A stretch of DNA of 64,000 bases from Brucella oryzae (lineage in GTDB: Bacteria > Pseudomonadota > Alphaproteobacteria > Rhizobiales > Rhizobiaceae), in contig JAAVLL010000001.1 of the NCBI GenBank assembly GCA_012103035.1, forward strand, positions 1,586,501-1,650,500, read 5' to 3'. Numbering within the stretch: position 1 is the first letter of the stretch; every line of letters starts with the position of its first letter. Positions 51,581 to 62,550 of this stretch are shown one piece after another. The position numbers were made by a program, and so were the translations under genes. The notes under the pieces were generated by a model. That model saw only the letters and a program-made list of their open reading frames with translations. It did no database searches and was not told where the DNA came from.

Positions 51581-52158
51581 TCTCATTGGCCTTTTCAGCA
51601 TTGTTCATTGGCGCAAGGCCAATCTCATCGGCATCCATATAGGAAATGTCGCCTGTGGCCAAAGCATCGTCCGAAATTTTTGCAGATGATCGCGGCAGGC
51701 CAGAACATATTCACTTAAATGGTGGGCATGCGGCCAGAATTCGAGATCCGGGCGGATATTTCGTGTAAGCGCCGCAGCCAGCGCATCCGCATCATTTGCA
51801 TCCAGCGCCGCACCATAAGCCGCGACACGGCCATAAAACATGCGCGCAAGCTTCTTCATGCGTTTCGGCACACCCTGATCGCCGATACCCAGTTCACGCA
51901 GCGAATGATCGACATCCTTGAAAAACTCGTCCGCGATGTCCTGTGCCAGGTCGCCAAGCGCCTTGTTTTCCCCTTCATGCGGTGAAGAGCGAGGAAAATA
52001 TGCAAGGAAAGCATTTCATAGCGACCGAGTGGCATATCGGGCACCTGAAATTGTGCATAAAACCGTTTTTGCCGCGCCGCCGCCACGATCACCTCGTAAA
52101 CGCGAAGCACAATAGCCTCGTTTGCTTTTGATTTGCGGCGGAATAGTTGGAGAATCAT
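51573..52158 (-). CDS. Ubiquinol-cytochrome c chaperone family protein (CBP3-like)
   Basis: About 195 residues. It opens MILQLFRRKSKANEAIVLRVYEVIVAAARQKRFYAQFQVPDMPLGRYEMLSLHIFLALHRM. After a break near 51975 it reads LGDLAQDIADEFFKDVDHSLRELGIGDQGVPKRMKKLARMFYGRVAAYGAAL. The PDTPxGRYEMLSLH and KRMKKLARMFYGR motifs define the family, which helps assembly of cytochrome bc1. A second break near 51680. It is divergent from bamE and overlaps the DUF177 start. Confidence 0.88.
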
Positions 52159-52247
52159 GTCCGTACGACCGTTCCAGTTGCATAAATAGGCAAGGTGGTT
52201 TACCGAAGTTCTCCCGACGGCGAAAGTGCCGCGCTGATTTAGAATGT

Positions 52248-52781
52248 ATGGAGAGGTCTTTGTTGCAGCGAATTTTTCCAAGCGTACGCAAGCAGCGTGC
52301 TCTTCTCGCAGGCACGGCAATTCTCTTTTCGGCGGCTCTTGCGGGGTGCAACACTGCATCCACGCTCAATCCGTCCGAAACGCTGACAGAGGGTTACGTG
52401 CTCGACCAGGACGCGCTTGATTCGGTTCCTGTCGGCTCCAGCCGCGAGCAGGTGCTTCTGGCGCTGGGTACGCCATCCACCACCGCGACTTTCGACAATG
52501 AAGTGTTCTATTACATTTCTCAGAAGCGTTACCGCGCAGCGCAGTTCATGAAGCCGAAGATCATCGAGCGACAGATCCTCGCCATCTATTTCGACAAGGA
52601 CGGCAAGGTCGAGCATATCGCCAATTACGGCCTGAAGGACGGCAAGCTGTTCGACTTCGTGTCGCGCACCACACCGACAGGCGGCAAGGACCAGACATTC
52701 CTCGGCCAGATCATTCAGGGCGTCTCCAAGGCCCCGACATCGTTGCCGGGCATGGGCTCTTCAGGCGGGCCCAACAACTGA
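52248..52781 (+). CDS. bamE: Outer membrane protein assembly factor BamE
   Basis: About 177 residues, intact. The lipoprotein signal RKQRALLAGTAILFSAALAGC is followed by the BLIP-like BamE fold (LDSVPVGSSREQVLLALGTPSTTATFDNEVFYYISQKR, and ILAIYFDKDGKVEHIANYGLKDGKLFDFVSRTTPTGG). A Ser/Gly/Pro-rich tail follows. ATG 52248 starts MERSLLQRIF; a TTG at 52263 has a better ribosome site (GGAGAGG), so the start is uncertain by a few residues. It is an accessory lipoprotein of the BAM complex that inserts outer-membrane barrels. Confidence 0.92.
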   Translation: MERSLLQRIFPSVRKQRALLAGTAILFSAALAGCNTASTLNPSETLTEGYVLDQDALDSVPVGSSREQVLLALGTPSTTATFDNEVFYYISQKRYRAAQFMKPKIIERQILAIYFDKDGKVEHIANYGLKDGKLFDFVSRTTPTGGKDQTFLGQIIQGVSKAPTSLPGMGSSGGPNN

Positions 52782-52797
52782 TCCGTCAAATATCTAC

Positions 52798-52830
52798 AAA
52801 GAAAACCCGCCTTCACGGCGGGTTTTCTTT
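52798..52830. terminator. Bidirectional terminator between bamE and hppA
   Basis: AAAGAAAACCCGCC-TTCAC-GGCGGGTTTTCTTT, a 14-bp perfect stem with flanking A/T runs suitable for both convergent genes. Confidence 0.9.
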
Positions 52831-52847
52831 GTTTGAAGTTCAATCCG

Positions 52848-55009
52848 TCACGCCATATGCGCCAGCACAGCCAAAAGCAGAAGCGCCACGATGTTGGTAA
52901 TCTTGATGGCCGGATTGACGGCTGGACCAGCGGTATCCTTATAGGGGTCGCCCACCGTATCGCCGGTCACGGAGGCCTTGTGCGCTTCCGACCCTTTCAG
53001 GTGCTTCACGCCATCGGCATCGGTAAAGCCATCCTCGAAGCTCTTCTTGGCATTGTCCCATGCGCCGCCGCCCGACGTCATGGAGATCGCCACGAACAGG
53101 CCGTTGATGATGACACCGAGCAGCGATGCGCCAAGTGCCGCGAAGGCTGCTGCCTTAGAACCTGAGATAAGCAGCACACCGAAATAGACGACAATCGGCG
53201 CCAGCACGGGCAGAAGCGACGGGATAATCATTTCGCGGATCGCCGCTCTGGTCAGAAGATCGACCGCACGCGCATAATCCGGACGTTCCTTGCCGGTCAT
53301 GATCCCCGGCTTTTCGCGGAACTGGCGGCGCACTTCCTGCACCACCGCACCGCCCGCCCGGCCCACGGCCGTCATCGCCATGCCGCCGAACAGATAGGGG
53401 ATCAGACCGCCGAAGATCAGCCCCGCAACCACATAAGGGTTGAGAGATCGAAGGAGACAGGCCCCATATCGGCGAAATAGGGATAGGTCTGCCCATTGGC
53501 GGCGAAATAGGCCAGGTCGTTGGAATAGGCGGCAAAGAGCACCAGTGCACCGAGACCAGCCGAACCGATGGCATAGCCCTTGGTAACGGCCTTGGTCGTA
53601 TTACCGACCGCATCGAGCGCATCGGTGGCCTTGCGCACTTCCGGATCAAGACCGGCCATTTCCGCGATGCCGCCCGCATTGTCCGTAACCGGGCCGAAGG
53701 CATCAAGCGCCACGATTATGCCTGCAATGCCGAGCATGGCAGTGACGGCAATAGCCGTACCGAACAGGCCCGCAAGCTGGTAGGTCGAGATGATGCCGCC
53801 GACGATCACGATTGCAGGCAAAGCGGTCGATTCAAGCGACACGGCGAGCCCCTGAATGACATTGGTGCCGTGGCCCGTGACGGAAGCCTGCGCGATGGAA
53901 TTGACCGGACGCTTATTGGTGCCGGTATAATATTCCGTGATCACGACGATCAGGCCGGTCACGACCAGACCGATCAGGCCGCAGATGAAGAGATTGGTGC
54001 CGGTAATGCTTTTCCAGCCACCGTCCCGATCTCACCCCAGCCGACGGTCAGCGTATTGGCAACGGCAAGGCCGGCAATGGACAGCAGGCCCGTCGCGATC
54101 AGGCCCTTGTAGAGCGCGCCCATGATGGAGCCATCCACGCTGAGCTTGACGAAGAACGTGCCTACAATCGAGGTGATTACACAGGCACCGCAGATCATCA
54201 GCGGATAAAGCATGACGCTAGGCAGAACGTCCGATCCGTTGAAAAGATCGCCCCGAGAACCATGGTCGCGACGACCGTTACCGCATAGGTTTCGAACAGG
54301 TCGGCGGCCATGCCTGCGCAATCACCGACATTGTCGCCGACATTGTCCGCAATGGTTGCAGGGTTGCGCGGATCATCCTCTGGAATACCGGCTTCCACTT
54401 TCCCGACGAGATCGCCGCCGACGTCGGCACCCTTGGTGAAGATGCCGCCGCCAAGACGCGCGAAGATCGAGATCAGCGAAGCGCCAAAACCAAGCGATAC
54501 CAGCGCATCGATAACGGTGCGGTCCGAAGGCGAGTAGCCAAGCCAAACAGTGAGAATGAAATAGTAGACGGAGACACCGAGCAGCGCCAGCCCGGCCACC
54601 AGAAGGCCGGTAATGGCCCCGGATTTGAAGGCCAGTTCAAGCCCTCCGGCGAGGCTGAGTGAAGCTGCCTGCGCGGTGCGCACATTGGCGCGAACCGAAA
54701 CATGCATGCCGATGAAACCGGTGACACCCGACAGAACCGCACCGATCAGGAAGCCGATCGCGGCACTGAGCGACAGCAGATACCAGGCTGCCAGAAAACC
54801 ACGACGCCAACGATGGCAATCGTCGAATATTGTCTTGTGAGATAGGCTGAGGCACCCTCGCGGATGGCTTCAGCGATTTCCTGCATGCGCTGCGTCCCCT
54901 GATCGGCTGCAAGAACCGAACGGATCGCCCATATGGCGAAAAGGACGGAAAGCACGCCGCAGGCAATGACGAGAACTAAGACTGCCACTCCCATTTGCAT
55001 AAAGGCCAA
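52848..55009 (-). CDS. hppA: Membrane-bound proton-translocating pyrophosphatase
   Basis: About 720 residues, many helices. The catalytic motif is [45 protein letters not shown]; others are [34 protein letters not shown] and [52 protein letters not shown] carries Lys where K+-dependent enzymes have Ala, so this is the K+-independent H+-pump type. Breaks near 53435, 54010, 54245 and 54800. It hydrolyses pyrophosphate and pumps protons. A dispersed repeat lies directly upstream. Confidence 0.95.
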
Positions 55010-55020
55010 CTCCCATTGAG

Positions 55021-55116
55021 CGCATCCCGAAAATTGTGAAACGGTTTTCGGAAACGATGCGCGGCCAATCAGACATCGGAGCGCCGATCTGTTGCAAACA
55101 GATCGAAACGCGCTCC
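55021..55116. repeat. Dispersed palindromic repeat upstream of hppA
   Basis: GCGCATCCCGAAAATTGTGAAACGGTTTTCGGAAACGATGCGC is followed by GGAGCGCCGATCTGTTGCAAACAGATCGAAACGCGCTCC. The two hairpins match the right unit at 49755-49852 in reverse. Between here and 55392 no gene is seen. Confidence 0.75.
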
Positions 55117-55391
55117 AGAGCTGCGCTGGCTACCGTCAGACCGCGAGCCGCGATCATCGGCAGGCACATGCGCAGGATAGGCCCGAAAACCCCTCCCCGG
55201 ACCCGATTGAGCGGCATGGAAGTGCCTGAAGCCGAATTAGAGATACCGGGCTTCAACGGTATATTTGTCGGGGAACTTACGCCTTGGAATCAATCAATTG
55301 GCGCGATTCCTGCATTTCAGCATTCTCAATGCCGCGCGACCAACATGCGAAACGGTTTAACAAACGTCAAGTCGTTCTTTGCCAGCGTACA

Positions 55392-55431
55392 ATGAAAGAA
55401 GGGCTGCGATTTCTCACAGCCCTTCTTTCAT
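55392..55431 (-). terminator. Strong hairpin downstream of nusB
   Basis: Perfect 15-bp arms ATGAAAGAAGGGCTG / CAGCCCTTCTTTCAT around a 10-base loop, 23 bases after the nusB stop. It probably ends the rib-nusB operon. Confidence 0.85.
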
Positions 55432-55453
55432 GTTTGTTGTTGCTTAAACCCGA

Positions 55454-55959
55454 TCAGCGTGGCTTCACGCCGCGGCTCTCGCCACGAATGACAAATGCCA
55501 GACGATCAAGCACGGCGTTGACCAGCTTCGGCTCTTCTTCCGTATAGAATGCCTTGGCGATATCGACATATTCGGACACGATCACAGCCGTCGGTACGTC
55601 CTTGCGCGTCTGCAATTCCCATGCGCCTGCACGGAGAATGGCGCGCAACGTCGAATCGAGACGCGACAGCGGCCAGTCTTCCGTCAGTGCCTGATGGATC
55701 ATCGGATCGAGCTTCAGCTGCTCATTGACGACACCGGCGACGATTGCGCGGAACCATTGCGGATCGGCATCAAGATACTGCGTGCCGTCCACTTCCTTGC
55801 CGAGACGGAAAGCTTCGTACTCAGCCACTACTTCCAGAACACCCGTCCCGGCAACATCCATCTGGTAGAGCGCCTGGACCGCAGCAAGACGGGCAACGCC
55901 GCGCTTGTTCGCCGTGCGCGGCAGATTGGGGTCGGTCGGCCTTCGGTAGAAGAAGTCAT
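55454..55959 (-). CDS. nusB: Transcription antitermination protein NusB
   Basis: About 168 residues from ATG 55959 ([10 protein letters not shown]), five bases after the ribH stop; a break near 55935 joins it to [30 protein letters not shown]. The rest ([81 protein letters not shown]) is the conserved all-helical NusB fold. It binds boxA RNA with NusE/S10 in rRNA transcription. Placing nusB after ribH is standard. Confidence 0.95.
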
Positions 55960-55964
55960 GGTAA

Positions 55965-56426
55965 TCAGACTCCAAACTTCTTGCGCAGGTCGATCATGGT
56001 CAGGGCAGCACGAGCGGCAAAACCGCCCTTGTCCTTGTCTTCACGACGAGCGCGAACCCATGCCTGCTCTTCGTTTTCGACGGTCAGAATGCCATTGCCG
56101 ATAGCGATGCTTTCCTCGACCGCAAGATCGGTCAGCGCACGGCAGGATTCATTGGACACGATATCGAAATGATAGGTTTCGCCACGGATAACTGTGCCAA
56201 GCGCGACAAAGCCGTCATATTCGGTGCCGCCATTGTCTTCGCCATCGAGCGCGAAAGAAATAACCGCCGGAACCTCAAGAGCACCTGGAACCGTCACGAC
56301 ATCGTAGGTTGCCCCTGCCTCATCCAAGGCTGCCTTTGCGCCATCCAGAAGCGCGTCGGCGAGATCATCGTAGAAACGCGCTTCGACAATAAGCAAATGC
56401 GGCGCATGCGCCTCGTGCTTGGACAT
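55965..56426 (-). CDS. ribH: 6,7-dimethyl-8-ribityllumazine synthase
   Basis: Intact, 153 residues from ATG 56426 behind GGAGTCTC. It has [92 protein letters not shown] with the catalytic His in the ETYHFD region. It condenses the pyrimidine and butanone phosphate precursors of riboflavin. Brucella has two lumazine synthases; this one sits in the rib operon, so it is the RibH1 type. Confidence 0.95.
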   Translation of the reverse strand: MSKHEAHAPHLLIVEARFYDDLADALLDGAKAALDEAGATYDVVTVPGALEVPAVISFALDGEDNGGTEYDGFVALGTVIRGETYHFDIVSNESCRALTDLAVEESIAIGNGILTVENEEQAWVRARREDKDKGGFAARAALTMIDLRKKFGV

Positions 56427-56523
56427 GAGAGACTCCATGACAAATTTTGCGGACCGCAACGATTGCGGTCAACGCTCAAAATCGGGAAATGCTGTTACAG
56501 CTTTAGAGTTTTAGGCTCTAAGC

Positions 56524-57132
56524 CTATTTCTGATATTGCGCAAGCCTTGCTGCGTAACGTGCCAGCTGGTCAATCTCGATATTTACCTTGTCACCCGCTT
56601 TCCGCTCGCCCCAGGTCGTGACTTCAAGCGAGTGGCGGATCAGCAGCACATCGAACTCGTTTCCGTTGACGCCATTGACCGTCAGCGAAGTACCATCAAG
56701 GGCGACCGACCCTTTCTGGGCAATGAACGGAGCCAGTTCTTCCGGCACGCGCAAGGTGAAACGCACTGCATCGCCTTCTTCCTTGCGCTCGACGATTTCG
56801 GCCTGCCCATCGACATGGCCCGAAACGAGATGGCCACCCATTTCGTCACCGAGTTTCAGCGAGCGCTCCAGATTGATGCTCCGTCCGTTCTGCCAATTGG
56901 AGATCGTGGTCAGGCGCAGCGCCTCTTCCCATGCCTCCACCTCGAACCAGCGCGCATTCGTGCCTTTTTCCGGAAGCGCCACCACGGTAAGGCACACACC
57001 GGAACAGGCGATCGACGCGCCAAGCTCGATCGTTTCGGGATCATAGGCAGTTTCAATACGCAGAAGAACGCCTTCATTCAGCGGCTTGATCCGGTCAACC
57101 TTGCCGATATCGGTTATAATGCCTGTAAACAT
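56524..57132 (-). CDS. ribE: Riboflavin synthase, alpha chain
   Basis: Intact, 202 residues: [38 protein letters not shown] (first lumazine-binding repeat), then LGDEMGGHLVSGHVDGQAEIVERKEEGDAVRFTLRVPEELAPFIAQKGSVALDGTSLTVNGVNGNEFDVLLIRHSLEVT (second repeat). It dismutates two lumazine molecules to riboflavin. Its ATG overlaps the ribD stop (TGATG). ribH follows after 97 bp in which I see no riboswitch. Confidence 0.96.
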   Translation of the reverse strand: MFTGIITDIGKVDRIKPLNEGVLLRIETAYDPETIELGASIACSGVCLTVVALPEKGTNARWFEVEAWEEALRLTTISNWQNGRSINLERSLKLGDEMGGHLVSGHVDGQAEIVERKEEGDAVRFTLRVPEELAPFIAQKGSVALDGTSLTVNGVNGNEFDVLLIRHSLEVTTWGERKAGDKVNIEIDQLARYAARLAQYQK

Positions 57133-58262
57133 CAGTAAGTCTTCCTTGCATATTCCGTATAGGCATCGTCACCATAGCGCGCCTGCCTCAGAATTTTGAA
57201 TTCGTCTGCGATATGGGTTTCAAGCCCTTCCACGGCAACCCCGTATTCGCCACCGATTTCCATCGGCGAACGGAATATGACAAGCCGATCCACCAATCCC
57301 TCGTCCAGAAAGCTTTTCGCAACACCTGCTCCGCCCTCGACGAGAACCGAGGAAATGCCCTGCGCAGCGAGATCGTCCATCAGTTCGGGCAAGGCAATAC
57401 GGCAATCATGGGCTTCGGTTGCAAGAATGCGGCAACCGGCTGCCTGCAATGCATGGCGCCGTTCCGGCAATGCCTCCTCGCCGCAGGCGACCCACAAGGG
57501 CTGGGCATTCGCGGTCTGCACGAGCTTAGAGGAAAGCGGCAGGCGCAATCCGCTGTCGAGTACCACACGAACAGGCGAACGCTGTTCCAGCCCCGGCAGG
57601 CGACAGTTCAATACCGGATCGTCGGCCAGGGCTGTTTCGATACCAATCAGGATCACATCGGTTTGCGCTCGCAGAATATGCGACTGCGCCCGCGCAATCG
57701 GTCCCGTTATCGCGACCTGCCCTACGCCCCGGCGGCCGATCATGCCATCGGCAGAAAGCGCAAGCTTCAGAATCACTTCCGGGCGTTTCTTCGCAGATCG
57801 ATTCAGATAACCGGCCAGATCATCGGCAGCCTGTTGGGCGAGAATGCCGGGTACGACCTCGATGCCCGCCTCGCGCAGAATGGCAAAACCCTTTCCGCTG
57901 ACGCGCTCGTCCGGGTCGGTCGCGGCAACCACGACACGCGCCACCCCTGCCCGCACAAGCGCTTCCGCACAAGGCGGCGTGCGTCCGTGATGCGCGCATG
58001 GCTCCAGCGTCACATAGGCCGTTGCACCACGCGCCTTTTCGCCCGCGTCGGCCAGAGCCTGCGGCTCGGCATGGGGCCTGCCGCCCAATGCAGTCACACC
58101 GCGCCCGACGATGACGCCATCCTTGACGATGATCGTACCAACAGAGGGATTGGTGGCGGTCAGCCCCTTGTGACGGCGAGCAAAGCGGATCGTCGCCTCC
58201 ATGAAGCGAACATCATCCGAAGTTGCATTCGAAGGCGGAAATTTGCTGCCAGTCATACTCAA
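57132..58262 (-). CDS. ribD: Bifunctional riboflavin deaminase/reductase
   Basis: Intact, 376 residues. The N-terminal zinc deaminase has [44 protein letters not shown] (HAE..PCxHxGxTPPC). The C-terminal reductase has [46 protein letters not shown] and [17 protein letters not shown]. It performs the second and third steps from the GTP branch of riboflavin synthesis. The start overlaps the nrdR stop (ATGA). Confidence 0.96.
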   Translation of the reverse strand: MSMTGSKFPPSNATSDDVRFMEATIRFARRHKGLTATNPSVGTIIVKDGVIVGRGVTALGGRPHAEPQALADAGEKARGATAYVTLEPCAHHGRTPPCAEALVRAGVARVVVAATDPDERVSGKGFAILREAGIEVVPGILAQQAADDLAGYLNRSAKKRPEVILKLALSADGMIGRRGVGQVAITGPIARAQSHILRAQTDVILIGIETALADDPVLNCRLPGLEQRSPVRVVLDSGLRLPLSSKLVQTANAQPLWVACGEEALPERRHALQAAGCRILATEAHDCRIALPELMDDLAAQGISSVLVEGGAGVAKSFLDEGLVDRLVIFRSPMEIGGEYGVAVEGLETHIADEFKILRQARYGDDAYTEYARKTY

Positions 58263-58735
58263 GCGTCCAGATCGTCCTCGGTTTCAGCAACTGTCAGTTC
58301 ATCGATGACGTTGTGGAAATCGACGGCCTTGCTGAAATTACGGTAAACCGAGGCAAAGCGGATATAGGCAATATCGTCGATGCCTTTCAGCGCATCCATC
58401 GCCAACCGCCCGATTTCATCGGACGTCACCTCCGCCTCACCCGAACTTTCGAGCTGGCGGACAATACCGGAAATGGCGCGCTCCACCCGCTCATTATCGA
58501 CGTCGCGCTTGCGCAGCGCCACTTCGATGGATCGTGTCAGCTTGTCACGATCAAAAGGAACCCGACGCCCGCTTTTCTTCACGACCATCAGGTCGCGCAA
58601 CTGCACGCGCTCAAAAGTTGTGAAACGCCCGCCGCAGACCGAACAGACGCGGCGCCTGCGAATGACGGCACCGTCTTCCGCCGGACGGGAATCCTTCACT
58701 TGCGTATCTTCAGACTGGCAATAGGGACAACGCAT
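58259..58735 (-). CDS. nrdR: Transcriptional repressor NrdR
   Basis: Intact, 158 residues: [45 protein letters not shown] (four-Cys zinc ribbon), then the ATP-cone [27 protein letters not shown] and [15 protein letters not shown]. It senses ATP/dATP and represses ribonucleotide reductase genes. It lies between glyA and ribD, the standard order in Rhizobiales. Confidence 0.97.
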   Translation of the reverse strand: MRCPYCQSEDTQVKDSRPAEDGAVIRRRRVCSVCGGRFTTFERVQLRDLMVVKKSGRRVPFDRDKLTRSIEVALRKRDVDNERVERAISGIVRQLESSGEAEVTSDEIGRLAMDALKGIDDIAYIRFASVYRNFSKAVDFHNVIDELTVAETEDDLDA

Positions 58736-58833
58736 GGAACTCTTTCACTCACTCTTCGAAGACTGATTCCCATAGATCATAGCTGATCTGCGCCAATCAA
58801 CCTACCGAATGCGACCCACCGGATATGGGGCAA

Positions 58834-58864
58834 AAGCCCCGCTCAACAGAGTTGAACGGGGCTT
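58834..58864 (-). terminator. Terminator of glyA
   Basis: AAGCCCCGxTCAAC / GTTGAxCGGGGCTT stem with one mismatch, loop AGA, 22 bases after the glyA stop. Confidence 0.85.
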
Positions 58865-58886
58865 CGTGTCAATCATGGAAACAGGC

Positions 58887-60204
58887 TTATCCCTGGTAGC
58901 CGTACATCGGGAAGCGGTCGGTCAGGGCGATGACCTTTTCCTTTACCGCCTGTTCGACGGCGGCATTGCCTTCGTCGGAATTGGCGACTTTCAGGCCGTC
59001 GAGAACCTCGGCGATCAGCGAACCGATTTCCTTGAATTCCGCAACGCCGAAGCCGCGCGTCGTACCGGCAGGCGTGCCAAGACGGACGCCCGAGGTCACA
59101 AACGGCTTTTCAGGGTCGAACGGAATGCCGTTCTTGTTGCAGGTGATGTTGGCGCGGCCAAGCGCAGCTTCCGCCCGCTTGCCGGTTGCGTTCTTGGGAC
59201 GCAGATCGACCAGCATAAGATGGTTATCGGTGCCGCCCGAAACGATGTCGAGGCCATTCGACTTCAGCTCTTCAGCCAGCGCGCGCGCATTGTCGACGAC
59301 GTTCTTGGCATAGAGCTTGAACTCCGGCTTCAGCGCTTCAGCAAAGGCAACAGCCTTACCGGCGATGACATGCATCAGCGGGCCGCCCTGAAGACCAGGA
59401 ACACAGCCGAGTTGATCTTCTTGGCAATGTCGGCGTCGTTGGTGAGGATCATGCCGCCGCGTGGACCACGAAGCGATTTGTGCGTCGTCGTCGTGCAGAC
59501 ATGCGCATGTGGAACCGGCGAAGGATGGACACCACCGGCAACGAGGCCGGCAATATGCGCCATATCGACCATGAGATACGCACCCACTTCGTCGGCGATC
59601 TCGCGGAAACGCTTCCAGTCCCAGACGCGCGAATAGGCCGTGCCGCCTGCGAGGATGAGCTTCGGCTTGTTTTCGCGTGCGAGACGGCAACTTCGTCCAT
59701 GTCGAGCAGATGATCATCCTTGCGGACGCCATAGGACACGACATTGAACCACTTGCCGGACATGTTGACCGGCGAACCATGGGTCAGGTGACCGCCCGAA
59801 TTGAGGTCGAGGCCCATGAACGTGTCGCCCGGCTGAAGAAGCGCAAGGAACACGGCCTGGTTCATCTGGCTGCCGGAATTCGGCTGAACATTGGCGAATT
59901 CGGCGCCGAAGAGCTTCTTGGCGCGTTCGATGGCCAGTTCTTCAACAACGTCGACATACTGGCAGCCGCCATAATAGCGCTTGCCCGGATAGCCTTCGGC
60001 ATATTTGTTGGTGAGGATGGAACCCTGCGCTTCCAGAACAGCGCGCGAAACGATGTTTTCCGAGGCGATCAGCTCGATTTCATGGCGCTGACGACCGAGT
60101 TCGTTGCGGATTGCACCGAAAATCTCGGAATCAATGTCCTCGAGGCTTGCATTGAAGAAAACGTCGGACGACGCGTTCTTGGCGGCGGCGTTGGCTTGAG
60201 ACAT
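58887..60204 (-). CDS. glyA: Serine hydroxymethyltransferase
   Basis: About 440 residues. It opens [56 protein letters not shown]. Motifs: [90 protein letters not shown] with the PLP lysine, and [16 protein letters not shown]. Two breaks: near 59690 ([13 protein letters not shown]) and near 59402, where C2 should be C3 (AVFPGLQGGP). It interconverts serine and glycine with tetrahydrofolate. As it is essential or nearly so, the breaks point to sequence error. Confidence 0.97.
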
Positions 60205-60346
60205 ATTTCACACCCTCCGGGTTAGCCGGTAAAAGCTATATGGATGAGGCGCATTATCACACTTGGGAGCACAAGGCCAATGGCCGCAAAGCGAAAAGCA
60301 TGTTCCAAAATGCGGCAAACCGATTTGATAATTCAACAGAGACGAA

Positions 60347-60375
60347 AAGCCGCCCGGAACGGGTCCGGACGGCTT
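60347..60375 (-). terminator. Terminator of the L,D-transpeptidase gene
   Basis: AAGCCGCCCGGA-ACGGG-TCCGGACGGCTT, 12-bp stem with one G-T pair. The T tail reads on the minus strand. Confidence 0.8.
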
Positions 60376-60400
60376 CGAAAATTCAAACTCAGGATGAGAA

Positions 60401-61700
60401 TCAGGTGTCGGTGCCGAGTGCGAGTTCGGTCGCACCATCCATCTTGTAGATGTCATCGCGGAACTGCACCACACCATCGCCGGTAGACCAGGCGGAAATG
60501 TAGACAAAGTGCAACGGAACCGGATCAGCAAGCTGGATCGGGGTATTCGTGCCGGATTTGATCGTGCTTTCGATGTTCTGGCGATCCCAGCCGGCAGTGT
60601 TCTTCAACAGCCATACGTCGAGATCGCGCACGTTCTGGACGCGGACGCAGCCTGACGAGTCGAAGCGCATGAGCTTGTTGAAATAGCTCTTCTGCGGTGT
60701 ATCGTGCATATAGACTGCGTGCTGGTTGTGGAAGTTGATCTTCGTCGAAGACATAGCGTTGATCTTGCCGGGATCCTGACGGAACATCAGCTTCACTGCA
60801 TCGTCCGTATTCCAGTCGATGCTTTCCGGCGCAACTTCCTGACCGGACTGGTCGTAGAGGCGGATCTTGTTCTTCGCCAGATATTGCGGGTCTTTCCGCA
60901 TCAGCGGAATGATGTCCTTCTGGATGATCGACTTCGGTGCAGTCCAGTAAGGATTGAGAATGACTTCGTGGATCTTCGAATTGAGGATGGGCGTCTGACG
61001 GTCGATCTTGCCGACAACCGCCGTATGGCGTTGCACGACGCTGCCGCCTTCAACGGCCTCGATACGTGCAGCCGGAATGTTGACCATCACGAAACGCTGT
61101 TCCTGCATACCCTGATTGGCCAGAGGCGAAAGGCGCTGCAGGTTGGTCTGAGCTGTCCGAGGCGGGTATTTGCGTCCACATTCATGGCCGCATAGGTAAA
61201 CTGCCCCATAACACCGTCGGCCGGCAGGCCATGACGGACTGGAAGCGCTTCACGGCAGCATCGACATAGGTGTCGAAAGAACTGGAAAGCCCGGCTTCCT
61301 GCGGCAGATCGCCGGAAATCATGAGGCGCTTGCGCAGCGCCTGCACGGACGGATCGGTGACACCGATCTGAAGCTTTGCGTTGCCCGGCACGCTCGGCCA
61401 GCCACCGCGACCGGCAATATCGGTATATTGCGCTATAGCAGTCTGGAGATTGCCGACCGTCTGCGGGCTCAAAACCGGCTGGTTGGTCGCGACCCGCTGG
61501 CCGCCCGTTGCACGGGCGTCGAACTGGTCAGCCCAGTTGCCGCGGCGCGAGGATCCGATAACGTCGGTCAGAGCTTGCTGAGCATAAGCCGATGAAACCA
61601 TGGCGGAGGCAGCCACGGAAAGGCCGGCGGTTGCCGCGCCGCGCAGGAAACTCCGGCGATCTACTCTGAAAGCATCGGCTGGTCTGTCGGTCTTGGTCAT
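60401..61700 (-). CDS. L,D-transpeptidase family protein with Tat signal
   Basis: About 433 residues. The N-terminal twin-arginine signal is DRRSFLRGAATAGLSVAASA after MTKTDRPADAFRV; ATG 61700 is chosen, with 61715 in frame. A peptidoglycan-binding-like region (VQALRKRLMISGDLP..FDTYVDAAVKRFQ) follows. The YkuD catalytic domain carries VNIPAARIEAVEGG, ILNPYWTAPKSIIQKDIIPLM, AVYMHDT and the active-site SSGCVRVQN. Breaks near 61230 and 61150. It crosslinks peptidoglycan through meso-DAP or anchors proteins to it. The LdtR-like regulator gene is directly upstream. Confidence 0.92.
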
Positions 61701-62034
61701 TTTGCTTAGTCCCAAAGGCTAACCGCTCGCGCGGGATCTTCCCAGAGAATATCAGCAATAGGTCAACAAGGCGATAACCGGATTGCAAGCAACGCAAAGC
61801 TGCTCGCTTATCCGAAATTCGATTTCGAGCCCATTCCTGACTGAAGGTGGCACAATATTGCCCGTGCCGTTCTAAAACGCTTATGTCGTTTTTATGGCTT
61901 AATCATGTCGCACGGCCGGAATTTCAAGCCATGCGCCTTACGATTGGGAGCTTCACAGCGCCTTATTCTTCTCAATGGCAGCCCGTTGTGACAGTTCTGC
62001 AACAAAGCTTTCCGCCAGCCAGCACTCAGTTAGT
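61701..62034. other. Upstream region of the L,D-transpeptidase gene
   Basis: 334 bp between the LdtR-like and transpeptidase genes with no gene. It is likely to hold the transpeptidase promoter and possibly an LdtR operator; no clear palindrome or -35/-10 pair stood out by eye. Confidence 0.5.
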
Positions 62035-62550
62035 TTAGAGCCGATAGGCGATGCTGTCGTTCCAGAAACGGTCAAGGCGCTGCAGCGACTTGTTCATCGC
62101 CATGAATTCTTCGACCTGGATACCGCCGACCTGCTCGATCGATGCGATATGGCGCTCGTAGAGCGAGGCCACCTGGCTGGCGATCTCATTGCCCTTGTCG
62201 GTCAGGCTGACGCGTACCGAACGGCGGTCGACGCGCGAACGCTGATGGTGGATGAAGCCCATGTCGACAAGCTTCTTGAGATTGTACGAAACATTGGAGC
62301 CGAGATAGTAACCGCGTGAGCGCAGTTCACCGGCGGTCAGTTCCGAATTACCGATATTGAACAGCAAAAGTGCCTGCGTCGCGTTGATGTCGTTCTGGCC
62401 GTTACGGTCAAATTCGTCCTTAACGACATCAAGCAGGCGACGATGCAGACGCTCGACCAGCTGGAGTGCTTCCAGATAAAGCGAACGAAGTGCAGTTTCC
62501 GGTGTCATGAGCGGAGCGGATATGTCCGTCTTGCGCTGTGCGTTGGTCAT
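62035..62550 (-). CDS. ldtR: MarR-family regulator, LdtR-like
   Basis: About 171 residues, intact, from ATG 62550 behind GAGAGGCAAAAG. The N-terminal helix is LYLEALQLVERLHRRLLDVVKDEFDRNGQNDINATQALLLFNIGNSELTAGELRSRGYYLGSNVSYNLKKLVDMGFIHHQRSRVDRRSVRVSLTDKG, a full winged helix with the DRRSVRV wing. LdtR of Liberibacter is a MarR-type activator that controls an L,D-transpeptidase gene (established knowledge). The transpeptidase gene downstream here makes this assignment likely. The ligand pocket is not determined. Confidence 0.85.
   Translation of the reverse strand: MTNAQRKTDISAPLMTPETALRSLYLEALQLVERLHRRLLDVVKDEFDRNGQNDINATQALLLFNIGNSELTAGELRSRGYYLGSNVSYNLKKLVDMGFIHHQRSRVDRRSVRVSLTDKGNEIASQVASLYERHIASIEQVGGIQVEEFMAMNKSLQRLDRFWNDSIAYRL

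Noticed and set aside
56427..56523. An FMN riboswitch in the rib operon.
   Set aside because: The 97-base gap is too short and lacks the conserved FMN aptamer sequences.
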